This document shows positions 10,376 through 21,854 of a stretch of DNA of 64,000 nt, piece after piece (the first letter of the stretch is position 1; every line of letters starts with the position of its first letter). The DNA lies in NCBI GenBank assembly GCA_028752905.1, contig JAQNBH010000013.1:28144739-28208738 (forward strand), written 5' to 3'. The stretch comes from Cladorhizidae sp. MBARI D1340-BT2 (taxonomy: Eukaryota; Porifera; Demospongiae; Poecilosclerida; Cladorhizidae). The notes under the pieces are model-generated. The model saw only the letters and a list, made by a program, of their open reading frames with translations, did no database searches and was not told the origin of the DNA. The position numbers and the translations under genes are program-made.

Positions 10376-11415
10376 ATTACCAAGCATTATTACCAAGCAT
10401 TATTACCAAGCAGTACCAAACTTTATTCTTTTTTCTTTACTACTAGAAGGATTGCTGGAACCTTCACCATTCTCTGTGTATGTATAGTCTAGTAACCCTG
10501 AACCAATAACCAGGTCCACCATTAAAGGCATTGCTGTATAAGAACAGCAGGTTACATGGCATTGTGTACAACCTGAACATTTGATGCTAATTTTTATGAA
10601 ATTCCATTGCCGTGTGTTTTTCTGGTCTCACTGAAAGAAAAAATTATTTCTGAATATGATTATTATAGAGTACCATTAAAGTGTCTAGAGACCTACATGG
10701 CTATAAAATGTTTGAGTCTTTCTTGGCTGAGTAGCAGCCCCATCAGTATATAGTCAAAGTGAAATTCTGTTACCGCTTGATCAAGCCCATACATGTATAT
10801 ATATTTGTAAATGCTGCTCCCACTTATTTTGTGTGCTGCCTGGACCTGTTTAATTACACGATTATTAAAAAAATAATTTTGGTGTGTATAACAAAACAAA
10901 TTCTACTCTGAATTAGGGAAATTGTTCAGAACTATTTAAAAAAATAATGTAGTAGTCCGTGACCACCTTCAAATCAAATCAACAGTCTGAAAAGGAGGTG
11001 GTCTCACTAAGGTAGGTGGAGCAATGGATTCCAACTCCATTGAACCTTGAGGAGGCACTGGAGAAGACTGAGGCACTTGGGGGGGGGGGGGGGGGGGGGG
11101 TGGAGGTTGCCTGAGCCAACATGTTGTCCAGAAATGGCACACTGTGGGTTAGCTCCCTCTAATTCTTCTCCAACGAAGAGCATTCCATTCTGAAGAGAAA
11201 CGAACACACGGTCACTATTGTCCAATAGAGTTGTTCATTTTGGATGCATAACCACTTTTAATAACCACTCTCCAAATAAGAGTCTGTGTCTGATGGTGTA
11301 TGTGGGCTAGTCAGCTGGAAAATTCGGGTGCATGTTGGTGGAGACCTTGGAAGGGTTAATTGGTGGCCGAGATGTCATCAAAATCTTACCTACTTTTTAT
11401 TTGTTGCCCATCAGC
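10376..11415. other. Intronic sequence with a G homopolymer
   Basis: No exon or family is recognised. The start has a short ATTACCAAGC repeat (three copies at 10375-10410). A run of about 22 G at 11080-11101 is the only other notable feature. Confidence 0.5.
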
Positions 11416-11626
11416 TGCTCAAATAAACTCTAAATGATCTCTCAGTTGACATAATAACATTAAAATCACCTTCTCAATAATCAACTTCAAATGGTATTCA
11501 CTCGACGTTTCGACTAGATGCTCTAGCCTTCATTATTTCTGATGAAGACTAGAGCATCTAGTCGAAACGTCGAGTGAATACCATTTGAAGTTGATTATTG
11601 AGAAGGTGATTTTAATGCTCAAATAA
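11416..11626. mobile_element. Foldback element with two head-to-head hammerhead-like units
   Basis: Arms 11458-11533 and 11542-11617 (76 nt each) are inverted copies with a single mismatch, separated by 8 nt. The right arm with its preceding bases reads CTGATGA, then a hairpin GACTAGA/TCTAGTC, then GAAAC, the layout of a hammerhead ribozyme core around stem II, with one extra A ahead of the stem. The left arm carries the same sequence inverted, though the junction is not identical. An 11-bp direct repeat, TGCTCAAATAA, flanks the structure (11416-11426 and 11616-11626) and may be a target-site duplication. Hammerhead motifs are known from Penelope-like elements and small retrozymes; no reverse transcriptase is present here, so a nonautonomous copy or 5'-truncated dimer is the likely state. 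Confidence 0.6.
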
Positions 11627-11699
11627 CCTCAGGAAAAGGCTTCCTACTTTTATCCTCTCCTACTCCTCTTCTTATAATGTTCTGTTAACTCAGACAAAA

Positions 11700-11915
11700 C
11701 AAACTGTCTGCTGCAATAACAGCACCAGAGTTAGGGAATGCTGACACACAAGCTAGTGACTGGTCAGATAAAACTGTCTGCTGCAATAACAACACCAGAG
11801 TTAGGGAATGCTGACACACAAGCTAGTGACTGGTCTAGTTAAAGCTGTCTGCTGCAATAACAGCACCAGAGTTAGGGAATGCTGACACACAAGCTAGTGA
11901 CTGGTCTAAATAAAG
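11700..11915. repeat. 71-bp tandem repeat, three copies
   Basis: CTGTCTGCTGCAATAAC starts at 11704, 11774 and 11845. The copies are nearly identical, including GAGTTAGGGAATGCTGACAC and CTAGTGACTGGTC. Confidence 0.93.
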
Positions 11916-12469
11916 TTCAAGTACTGACACTTTATAGATTTAGAGCACCTTACTTTGCTAAACCTAAGGGAATGGCTTGCACAGAAAGGCTGACTTAAGC
12001 TATCTAAGGTTTGCTAAGTCTTTCTTAGAAAAAAAGCTTGCCAATGCTAGCTAGTACAGCTACTAACTGAAAAGAGGTCCTGACCCACGACACAATCAAA
12101 TACAGAATCTACTTCTTTCACCATGGGCTTCATGATAGCTTTCCAACAACTTATGCTGGTAGAACAGGAGCTGTGGAACAAAGATGATCTGCCCTCCCAG
12201 AAAGCTCAAAGCAAAGGAGAGTCCCAGCAGCGAAAAAATAATTTTGCCATGTGGTACAACTCTGAAAGCACTTTGGTGACCTTAGGACTGAGGAAGGCTG
12301 GCCAAAAGTTGTAAATGGTAACCGTTTGTTAGAGTGGGCTGTACATTTTAGTAACAGTTGGAAACAGTAAGCGTTTACGTGCGTTCAAAATAAACACAAC
12401 CGACATGTTCTACTGTAAGCTGCAAGAAGAGGAGAGAGAGAGAGGTGCACTAACCTGAGGCGTGATAAA
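11916..12469. other. Intronic sequence without recognised gene
   Basis: A 63-codon frame at 12123-12314 has no splice-site support or recognisable domain. Nothing else is visible. Confidence 0.45.
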
Positions 12470-13040
12470 GGATGGACAGTGGGACATTAAGCTGTAGTAT
12501 ATGGTAAAGGGCGATCCAGTGGTGAGCACTCACCTGTAGTATGGTAAAGGGTGGCCCAGGGGGTGCAATGGGACAGTGGTCTGTAGTGTGGTAAAGGGTA
12601 AAGGGTAGTTGGACACTAACCTGTAGTATGTTATATCTAGTGGTGCACCAAGCTATAGTATGGTAAAGGGTTATCCAGTGTTGCACCAAGCTATAGTATG
12701 GTAAAGGGTTATCCAGTGGTGCACCAAGCTATAGTATGGTAAAGGATGAACAAGTGGTGCAGCTATAGTATGGTAAAGTATGAACAAGTGGTGCAGCTAT
12801 AGTATGGTAAAGTATGAACAAGTGGTGCAGCTATAGTATGGTAAAGTATGAACAAGTGGTGCAGCTATAGTATGGTAAAGTATGAACAAGTGGTGTATTA
12901 AGCTGTAGTGTGCAAAGTAAGCTGTAGTGTGGTAAAGGGTGGTCGGTAGTCCTCTAGTATGGTAAAGGGTGATCCACTTAGCTGTAGTGTGGTAATAAAG
13001 GGTGGTAAGTTGTAGTATGGTAAAGGGGTTGCAGTGGGCC
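12470..13040. repeat. Variable 34-39-bp minisatellite (TAGTATGGTAAAG)
   Basis: The core CTATAGTATGGTAAAG or CTGTAGTATGGTAAAG recurs about 15 times with unequal linkers. The most regular part, 12735-12900, has a 34-bp unit containing TATGAACAAGTGGTGCAG. Confidence 0.88.
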
Positions 13041-13320
13041 ACTAACCTGTACGTGTGGTATAAGGTGGTCCGGCGACCGTACCTAGTTGACCCCTGGGGG
13101 GGGGGGATGGGTGAGGACTCGGCCTTTGGAATTATTTGTTGTTTTGTTTGTTGGGGTTGTTTGTTGGGGTTGACAGTAATTTTTACCTTGTGTGTTGTTA
13201 TTATTAATTAGTGGTACTGTATTGTCCTGGGGTATAGGTCTCACCTGAGTACGAATGCCCCTCTAAATTAGTCATCATTACAACAAAAATTAATTGCAGG
13301 AGCTAGAGTAAGCTCTGACC

Positions 13321-13581
13321 TCAACTTGATGTGAGATGGCTGGTCTTGGGTGGCACTGCCAACTCAATCTTCCTCCAGTCTCCCACTAGCTTTTCGCTTA
13401 CTCGATACTCTCTTTCACTGCCAGACTTCTCTGCTAGTTCAGCAACCTTGAGCTCAGAAGCTGCAGGACAGCTCGTGTGCTTAGTCCAAGACATCTCACA
13501 TGCACGCACAAAAAGAATCAAGAGCATTGCCTCTAGTTGCAGTGAGGTCACATGATCTACTTGTGACCCGCCCATAGCCAC
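13321..13581 (-). pseudogene. Decayed pogo/CENP-B-like helix-turn-helix fragment
   Basis: The minus-strand frame contains ELKVAELAEKSGSEREYRVS followed by EKLVGDWRK (about 13357-13461). The pattern (LKV.E.AE..G...a.r...VSEKLV.DWRK) is that of the N-terminal DNA-binding HTH found in pogo/Tigger-type transposases and the many proteins derived from them. It looks shortened by a few residues in the turn before the second helix, and no DDE domain follows. I read it as a relic of a DNA transposon in the SUCO-like intron. The assignment rests on pattern alone. Confidence 0.45.
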
Positions 13582-14754
13582 CGCAACTTATATTCCAGCA
13601 CAATGCACTCGAGGAAGATTTGGAGCTGCTACTATGCTCAGGCAAATATGTGACGAACCATATGGCAAATTTTGAAGAAAAAATAGACAACAACTCGGAT
13701 TACGTTATAATAGGTAACCATGACCGTTTGACGTCTGAACTATAAACCCTCCAAGTTCTAGACTAACCAGACTTACAGGCTTCAAGATAGCAGTGTTTGT
13801 TTCGCACACCTGCTCCACCACTTCATTGCATGATGTAAAGCCATTGCAGTCATTCACTCTCCATCAACTACCCAGCCTGCCTATCACATGCTATGTAATG
13901 AAGTTGCTTTGCCACAAGGAAGAAGTAGTGGAGACGCCTTTCTTGGATCTCTTTATGGCTTAAGTGCTAGTACTTGGTATTCATAGACTTGACAAGGCAG
14001 CTAACCAAACAACAGCTGCAAGATCTACAGAGAGTTGCTGGTTAAATTCCTGGACACTTTGCACAGCATAGAATCTCTTGGCAACAGTCTGTAAACCCGT
14101 TTAGTGAAGACCGACTTGCCTCACTGTTTTGGGCTTACTCTGCCCTTAGTTAGCTACCCCAGTGCTTGTGAACTACGCAGCTGTCGAGGAAAAGTTCTTC
14201 TGATGGTTCTTGCAGAAGATTTCTTCTTTAATTGGTGTACAAATTGGAACGTGCAGGAATAATAATTGCTACATTGTCAGTTTCCCCAAATCTGGCCACA
14301 TATATCGTAACCTTCCGTGTCTCGTGGCAACCTCTAACTGTGGCAGGTGGTGGAGAATCTAGGCGCACTTTTGGGCTTGCTAACATACACACTCACACTA
14401 ACTCATCACACACACACTCATACATGTCAATGCTGAAATACTTTTTATTAATTTTCTTAAACAATTATGAGTGTTTTTCTTGTGAGTGTGTGGGTTAAAC
14501 GAATCCAATCCCCCATTGTAGCATTTCCTTGACACATCTGCTACAACCTTGCCTGACTACCAGCTGCTAACCATTCAATTAACACAACAGTAGTATTGGA
14601 GGGAAGACTTGTGCAGTCACTTAATTAGCGACTGCTGTTAATTATTAATTGTATTTAACATAATTATTTTATTGCTTCACCACTGTGCTATATTTGGTGC
14701 GTGCAAAGTGAGGGGTCAAGTAAGGCCATAACAGGAGACTCCCACTGTGTGTAT
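13582..14754. other. Intronic sequence without recognised gene
   Basis: Short open frames exist (14232-14498 plus) but end in CA-rich low-complexity sequence and have no domain. This may include more of the decayed transposon noted at 13321-13581. Confidence 0.4.
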
Positions 14755-15605
14755 ACATACAGTCTGCTGGCTATAGAGGGTGTCCTTACTACAGAGAGTC
14801 CACAGTGAGAGGCTCACACTGTATTAGTATGGGACTAGAACAAGTGTGCTGGCTATAGAGGCTGTCCTTACTACAGAGAGTCCACAGTGAGAGGCTCCCA
14901 CTGTATTAGTATGGGACTAGAACAAGTGTGCTGGCTGTCCTTACCACAGAGAGTCCACAGTGAGAGGCTCCCACTGTATTAGTATGGGACTAGAACAAGT
15001 GTGCTGGCTATAGAGGCTGTCCTTACTCCAGAGAGTCCACAGTGAGAGGCTCCCACTGTATTAGTATGGGACTAGAACAAGTGTGCTGGCTATAGAGGGT
15101 GTCCTTACTACAGAGAGTCCACAGTGAGAGGCTCCAACTGTATTAGTATGGGACTAGAGCAAGTGTGCTGGCTATAGAGGCTGTCCTTACAGAGAGTCCA
15201 CAGTGAGAGGCTCCCACTGTATTAGTATGGGACTAGAGCAAGTGTGCTGGCTATAGAGGCTGTCCTTACTACAGAGAGTCCACAGTGAGAGGCTCCCACT
15301 GTATTAGTATGGGACTAGAGCAAGTGTGCTGGCTATAGAGGCTGTCCTTACTACAGAGAGTCCACAGTGAGAGGCTCCCACTGTATTAGTATGGGACTAG
15401 AGCAAGTGTGCTGGCTATAGAGGCTGTCCTTACTACAGAGAGTCCACAGTGAGAGGCTCCCACTCTGTTAGTATGGGACTAGAACAAGTGTGCTGGCTAT
15501 AGAGGGTGTCCTTACTACAGAGAGTCCACAGTGAGAGGCTCCCACTGTATTAGTATGGGACTATGCTGGCTATAGAGGCTGTCCTTACAGAGAGTCCACT
15601 GTATT
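14755..15605 (+). repeat. 82-bp dispersed minisatellite, array 1, plus orientation
   Basis: The unit contains GAGAGTCCACAGTGAGAGGC, then CCCACTGTATTAGTATGGGA, CTAGAACAAGTGTGCTGGCT and ATAGAGGCTGTCCTTACTAC. About ten copies, several shortened. The same family occurs at 17563 (opposite orientation), 46215 and 56698. No frame is maintained. Confidence 0.96.
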
Positions 15606-15799
15606 AAGCTGCAAGCAGAGTAGAGAGAGGTGCACTTATTTCCAGTGGGTGCATTCTGTCATATGTGTAGGATGGTCCAGTGGTACACAAATCTGTTATA
15701 TGGCAAGCACCTTTGGGTGTTTTATTTCATTCATCCTCAACATCACACAGTAAGTTGCTTCTATAGCTTGCCGGAATAAAAGCAGCACAGATTGTACAG
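15606..15799. other. Spacer between arrays
   Basis: Short unique sequence; nothing recognised. Confidence 0.4.
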
Positions 15800-17035
15800 C
15801 TGATTCTAGGGCTAGGGATATTATAGGCTAGTGATATTCTAGGGCTAGGGTATAGGCTAGTGATATTCTAGGGCTAGGGATATTATAGGCTAGTGATATT
15901 CTAGGGCTAGGGATATTATAGGCTAGTGATATTCTAGGGCTAGGGATATTATAGGCTAGTGATATTCTAGGGCTAGGGATATTATAGGCTAGTGATATTC
16001 TAGGGCTAGAAGCTAGTGATATTCTAGTGGTATGGGAATTCTAGGTCTAGGGGAATTCTAGGGCTCGGGGTGTTTTAGGGCTAGGATAATTCTAGGGCTA
16101 GGGTGTTCCAGGGCTAGGGTATTCTATAGGGCCAGGGGTATTCTAGGACTAGGGATATTCTAGGGCTAGGGGTATTCTAGGACTAGGGATATTCTAGGGC
16201 TAGGGGTATTCTAGGGCTAGGGGTTATCTAGGGCTAGGGGTACTCTAGGACTAGGGATATTCTAGGGCTAGGGGTATTCTAGGGCTAGGGATCTCTAGGG
16301 CTAGGGATATGCTAGGGCTAGGTATTCTAGGGCCAGGGATATTCTAGGACTAGGGATATTCTAGGGCTAGGGGTATTCTAGGGCTAGGGATATTCTAGGG
16401 CTAGGGGTACTCTAGGACTAGGGATATTCTAGGGCTAGGGGTATTCTAGGGCTAGGGATATTCTAGGGCTAGGGGTATTCTAGGGCTAGGGATATTCTAG
16501 GGCTAGGGGTACTCTAGGACTAGGGATATTCTAGGGCTAGGGGTATTCTAGGGCTAGGGATCTCTAGGGCTAGGGATATGCTAGGGCTAGGTATTCTAGG
16601 GCCAGGGATATTCTAGGGCTAGGGGTACTCTAGGACTAGGGATATTCTAGGGCTAGGGGTATTCTAGGGCTAGGGATATTCTAGGGCTAGGGGTATTCTA
16701 GGGCCAGGGATATTCTAGGACTAGGGATATTCTAGGGCTAGGGTATTCTAGAGCTAGGGGTATTCTAGGGCTAGGGGTGTACTAGGGCATTCTAGAGCTA
16801 GGGGTATTCTAGGGCTAGGGGTGTTCTAGGGCTAGGGGTATTCTAGGACTAGGGATATTCTAGGGCTAGGAATAGGGCTAGGGGTATTCTAGGGCCAGGG
16901 ATATTCTAGGACTAGGGATATTCTAGGGCTAGGGCTAGGGGTATTCTAGGGCTAGGGGTATTCTAGGGCTAGGGGTATTCTAGGGCCAGGGATATTGTGG
17001 CTAGGTGTGTAGGGTTATTCTAAGGCCAGGGCTGA
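15800..17035 (+). repeat. G-rich CTAGGG minisatellite with telomere-like core
   Basis: Irregular units of about 16-32 bp are built from TATTCTAGGGCTAGGG with variants ACTAGGG, GCCAGGG and TAGGGG. Pairs of GGG tracts 3 nt apart alternate with longer spacers, so four-tract quadruplex patterns (loops of about 3, 9 and 3 nt) recur throughout. The hexamer CTAGGG differs by one base from the metazoan telomere repeat TTAGGG. Confidence 0.93.
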
Positions 17036-17562
17036 TGACATCCTTGGCTGGAGGCTAACTAGGCATCCTGGGTATCATGATATCCTGAGGTATCCTTGCG
17101 GATAGTGTGGACCTCAGGTGAGTGCAAACACACCACATCACCACATCATGCAGATGCCCTTCAACTCGGTTTTACTTATGTCCACCAGCAACCTCCGGGG
17201 TTCAAACTGTAACCTCACTTACTTATCCTGGCCTTCATTAGAACTGGTCATGCGGGCTGCTCCTAAACCACACCACTCCAACCACTCCACCTCACAGCTC
17301 CAGCTAGGGCCCTCCAGCATTTATAGAGGACTCTGTGGTCTGATGGAGGATGTCTGCCAACCTGTGAGGTGTCTTGCGGCGTGTTCTCTCCATGTCCTCA
17401 CTGATGTCTGTGGCATCTGTTTGGACAGCTGCAGACTGACTCGGTATTTGTTGTGGAGAGCGGCATGGATACATTCTTATCGGAGTCATGGCATTGTTAT
17501 CGAAAGGGGGGAGGCACATCTGTTAATTCAGCCCCTTCTTTTAATCTTCTCACTGGGGAGGC
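17036..17562. other. Intronic sequence with an unsupported 151-codon frame
   Basis: The plus-strand frame 17118-17573 shows no domain, ends inside the next array and has no matching splice sites. I do not call it a gene. Confidence 0.4.
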
Positions 17563-18075
17563 AGCCTCTATAGCCAGCACACTTGTTCTAGCCCCATACT
17601 AATACAGTTGGAGCCTCTCACTGTGTACTCTCTGTAGTAAGGACACCCTCTATAGCCAGCACACTTGCTCTAGTCCCATACTAATACAGTGGGAGCCTCT
17701 CATCGTGTACTCTCTGTAGTAAGGACAGTCTCTATAGCCAGCACACTTGCTCTAGTCCTATACTAATACAGTGGGAGCCTCTCATTGTGTACTCTCTGTA
17801 GTAAGGACAGCCTCTATAGCCAGCACACTTGCTCTAGTCCCATACTAATCCAGTGGGAGCCTCTCACTGTGGACTCTCTGCAGTAAGGAGCCTCTATAGC
17901 CGGCACACTTGTTCTAGTCCCATACTAATACAGTGGGAGCCTCTCAGTGGGCTCTCTGTGGTAAGGACACTTTCTATAGCCAGCACACTTGTTCTAGTCC
18001 CATACTAATACAGTGGGAGCCTCTCACTGTGGACTCTCTGTTATAAAGAAACCCTCTATAGCCAGCACACTTGAT
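17563..18075 (-). repeat. 82-bp dispersed minisatellite, array 2, inverted
   Basis: About six copies of the family seen at 14755 but in reverse orientation (CTATAGCCAGCACACTTG, TCTAGTCCCATACTAATACA). The two arrays lie 2 kb apart in the same inferred intron, so one transcript would contain long complementary segments. Confidence 0.95.
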
Positions 18076-18236
18076 CTAACACAGTTCGAATTTCCAGGAA
18101 TTGGATATCATGGGAGGGTATAGTCACAAGAGGTTTCTGCAGGCTTTGAAGCCGGTTCCCCTTCCTCTCTCCTCCTCCTCCTCCTCCTCCTCCTCCTCAC
18201 CAACCTATTGCCACAATGTCTAGGGATCATTTAGTG

Positions 18237-19012
18237 GCTGCGAGCTGGACCTCTGTCTCCAGCCCCCTTGTCTCCAGCCCTCTTGTCTCCGGCCCTCTTG
18301 GCTCCGGCCCTCTTGGCTCCGGCCGTCTTGTCTCCAGCCCTCTTGTCTCCAGCCCTCTTCTCTCCAGCCCTCTTGTCTCCGGCCCTCTTGTCTCCGGCCC
18401 TCTTGTCTCCAGCCCTCTTGTCTCCAGCCCTCTTGTCTCCGGCCCTCTTGTCTCCAGCCCTCTTGTCTCCAGCCCTCTTGTCTCCGGCCCTCTTGTCTCC
18501 GGCCCTCTTGTCTCCGGACCTCTTGTCTCCAGCCCTCTTGTCTCCGGCCCTCTTGGCTCCGGCCCTCTTGTCTCCGGCCCTCTTGTCTCCAGCCCTCTTG
18601 GCTCCAGCCCTCTTGTCTCCAGACCTCTTGTCTCCAGCCCTCTTGGCTCCAGTCCTCTTGGCTCTATCCCTCTTGTGTCCAGCCCTCTTGGCTCCAGCCC
18701 TCTTGTCTCCAGCCCTCTTGTCTCCAGCCCTCTTGTCTCCAGCCCTCTTGCTCCAGCCCTCTTGTCTCCAGCCCTCTTGTCTCCAGCCCTCTTGTCTCCA
18801 GCCCTCTTGTCTCCAGCCCTCTTGGCTCCAGCCCTCTTGTCTCCAGCCCTCTTGTCTCCAGCCCTCTTGTCTCCAGCCCTCTTGGCTCCAGTCCTCTTGG
18901 CTCCATCCCTCTTGTGTCCATCCCTCTTGGCTCCAGTCCTCTTGGCTCCATCCCTCTTGTGTCCAGCCCTCTTGTGTCCAGCCCTCTTGGCTCCAGCCCT
19001 CTTGTCTCCAGA
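18237..19012. repeat. 15-bp minisatellite (TCTCCAGCCCTCTTG), about 52 copies
   Basis: The 15-bp unit, with variants GGCTCC, CCGGCC and GTGTCC, makes five-codon periods, so frames on both strands stay open for up to 313 codons (repeats such as SPALL on plus; KRAGD, TRGLE and GWRQE on minus). One unit lacks a G at about 18748 and shifts the frame. A (TCC)n run at 18173-18198 lies just upstream. No start context, intron structure or domain supports coding. Confidence 0.95.
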
Positions 19013-19189
19013 CACACAACAAAACATTTATTTGGGGGGAGAGCAAATATTTGGGGGGAGAGCAAAGGCCAAAAAGGTTAAAATCGGAAGTCTAGGGGGA
19101 AAGGATGTGTCCCTACATATTTTAACAGTCCATAATTTCGATGAGGTTCTAGGCTAATAATTTGTATCCTTGTCCTTTATTTAGGCACT

Positions 19190-20570
19190 AGAGTTGTATG
19201 TGGAACCATACCAGTGATACATGTACGTGGAACCATACCAGTGATACATGCACGTGGAACTATACCAGTGATACATGTGGAACCATACCAGTGATACACG
19301 TGGAACCATACCATGATACATGCATCCAAAGAACTGTAGGTCTAGGTGGACCCACACCAGTGATACATGCACCCAAAGAACTGTAGGTCTAGGTGGAACC
19401 ACACCAGTGATACATGCAACTAAAGAACTGTAGGTCTAGGTGGACCCACACCAGTGATACATGTACCCAAAGAACTGTAGGTCTAGGTGGAGCCACACCA
19501 GTGATACAAGCACCCAAAGAACTGTAGGTCTAGGTGGACACACACCAGTGGATACATGCACCCAAAGAACTGTAGGTCTAGGTGGACACACACCAGTGAT
19601 ACATGCATCCAAAGAACTGTAGGTCTAGGTGGACCCACACCAGTGATACATGCACCCAAAGAACTGTAGGTCTAGGTGGACACACACCAGTGATACATGC
19701 AACTAAAGAACTGTAGGTCTAGGTGGACCCACACCAGTGATACATGTACCCAAAGAACTGTAGGTCTAGGTGGAGCCACACCAGTGATACAAGCACCCAA
19801 AGAACTGTAGGTCTAGGTGGACACACACCAGTGGATACATGCACCCAAAGAACTGTAGGTCTAGGTGGACACACACCAGTGATACAAGCACCCAAACAAC
19901 TGTAGGTCTAGGTGGACACACACCAGTGGATACATGCACCCAAAGAACTGTAGGTCTAGGTGGACACACACCAGTGGATACATGCAACCAAAGAACTGTA
20001 GGTCTAGGTGGACACACACCAGTGGATACATGCACCCAAAGAACTGTAGGTCTAGGTGGACACACACCAGTGATACATGCATCCAAAGAACTGTAGGTCT
20101 AGGTGGACCCACACCAGTGATACATGCACCCAAAGAACTGTAGGTCTAGGTGGAACCACACCAGTGATACATGCAACTAAAGAACTGTAGGTCTAGGTGG
20201 ACCCACACCAGTGATACATGTACCCAAAGAACTGTAGGTCTAGGTGGAGCCACACCAGTGATACAAGCACCCAAAGAACTGTAGGTCTAGGTGGACACAC
20301 ACCAGTGGATACATGCACCCAAAGAACTGTAGGTCTAGGTGGACACACACCAGTGATACAAGCACCCAAACAACTGTAGGTCTAGGTGGACACACACCAG
20401 TGGATACATGCACCCAAAGAACTGTAGGTCTAGGTGGACACACACCAGTGATACATGTACCCAAAGAACTGTAGGTCTAGGTGGACACACACCAGTGATA
20501 CATGCACCCAAAGAACTGTAGGTCTAGGTGGAACCACACCAGTGATACATGCAACCAAAGTCAGGAACTT
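19190..20570. repeat. 47-bp minisatellite, about 29 copies
   Basis: The unit contains GAACTGTAGGTCTAGGTGGA and CACACCAGTGATACATGCAC. The first few copies (19195-19320) lack part of the unit. Blocks starting GTACCCAAAGAACTG followed by a GAGCCACACC copy recur at 19463, 19746 and 20220, showing repeated amplification of multi-unit blocks. Confidence 0.95.
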
Positions 20571-21854
20571 CATTAGTGTGAGCTTCAGTAATGCATTTGC
20601 AACATCTTGTGGTCAGCTTTCTGGCTAGCTCTTTCTTCCTCGTACACTTACTAGTGTGAGTTAATTTTTTAGAAGTGTAGGTTTCTGAGTGAGTTAGGTA
20701 CGGTATATAGGGGTGTGTCACATGCAAGTATCTTGGGTATGTGGCATGTATACTTGTTAGTGTGTGGGGTGGGGTGTGGAGGTGCCCAGGGGGAGTGGCA
20801 GGTGTCTGTGGATGGCATATTAAATGTCCAGGGTGGTGGGATAACAGTGTAGGTTCAAGATGTATTCAGCACTCAATCTGGTATGGTCTATGGAGAAGAT
20901 GCTCTATGGAGAAGATGCATTATCACTCTTGACTTTTCTTGACTTTTCGCATATCTTCAGTTAAGAGTTCCCTAGGAAGGTGCACTAGTCTCTTCATCCT
21001 GGCCATCCTGGCCACACATACACCTTGGAGTCGGTCGAGTTCTTTATGATGTGTGTCCAGTAATGCCACACCCTTTCGTATATGGGATATATCTGAACCC
21101 CAGATCCTGGGATACTTGGGACTGTCCTGGAATGTCCCTAGTGAGGGTGACTGCAGCATGGATACCAGAATATTTAGCATCCCGGGATACTTAGGTCTGT
21201 CCCGGGATGTCCCCAGCGAGGGCGACTGACTATACAGCATGGATCACCGAACACTTGTGCACCTGCCACCTATATTAGAGTGCAGTTCTAAGCAGGATTC
21301 TGGTATCCTTGTTGTATAGTCAGTCACCCTCACTAGGGATATCAAGTGATAACGTCAGTATCCCAGGAATCCTAGGATATCCTAGGGATATCCTAGAATA
21401 TCCTGGGTAAACTACCAATGCCTAGAGTAAACTGAAGCTATTCCAAGTGCCTTAAAACATGGACACGTGTACACGTCGTGGGTGTGAAAGTGCAAGTTGT
21501 TATACTGTAGCACGTGCAATGCAAGGAATAACACTTGGAATGATGTTGCCACAGTAATCTGAGGGATCTGAGGGGTTTCCCCTTGGATGTGCATGCGCCA
21601 GGCACACCTGTGTGGTAGTCTTCCTGTCTGGGTTGTGTGTTTGAAGTGGTCACAGCCCCTCACCAGTGAGTTTGTCGATGAGACCTTGTGTGCATATCAG
21701 CTTCCTGAGTGTGTGTTTGTGTTGAAACGTGAGAAGGTCTCTCGTCCTGTTTACCCTTGGCCATGTGTGTTTGTGTTGCTTATTTTGCCTGCATCTTCAT
21801 TTGAGGAAGGAACTGCTCTGGCAGTAAGTGCCCTTAATAAACACCACACTGCAT
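20571..21854. other. Intronic sequence with a degenerate duplication and a protein-like frame
   Basis: At 21100-21240 a segment of about 75 bp is present twice in diverged form (GGGATACTTGGGACTGTCC, then GGGATACTTAGGTCTGTCC). On the minus strand 20923-21100 reads GVALLDTHHKELDRLQGVCV and a charged helical tail ending KVKKSQE-stop. It looks protein-like, but I do not recognise it and see no convincing splice sites. It could be a pseudogene fragment or last exon. Confidence 0.3.

Noticed and set aside
18216..19157. Long frames with SPALL, SPLVS, KRAGD or TRGLE repeats
   Set aside because: By-products of a 15-bp tandem repeat that is open in several frames on both strands.
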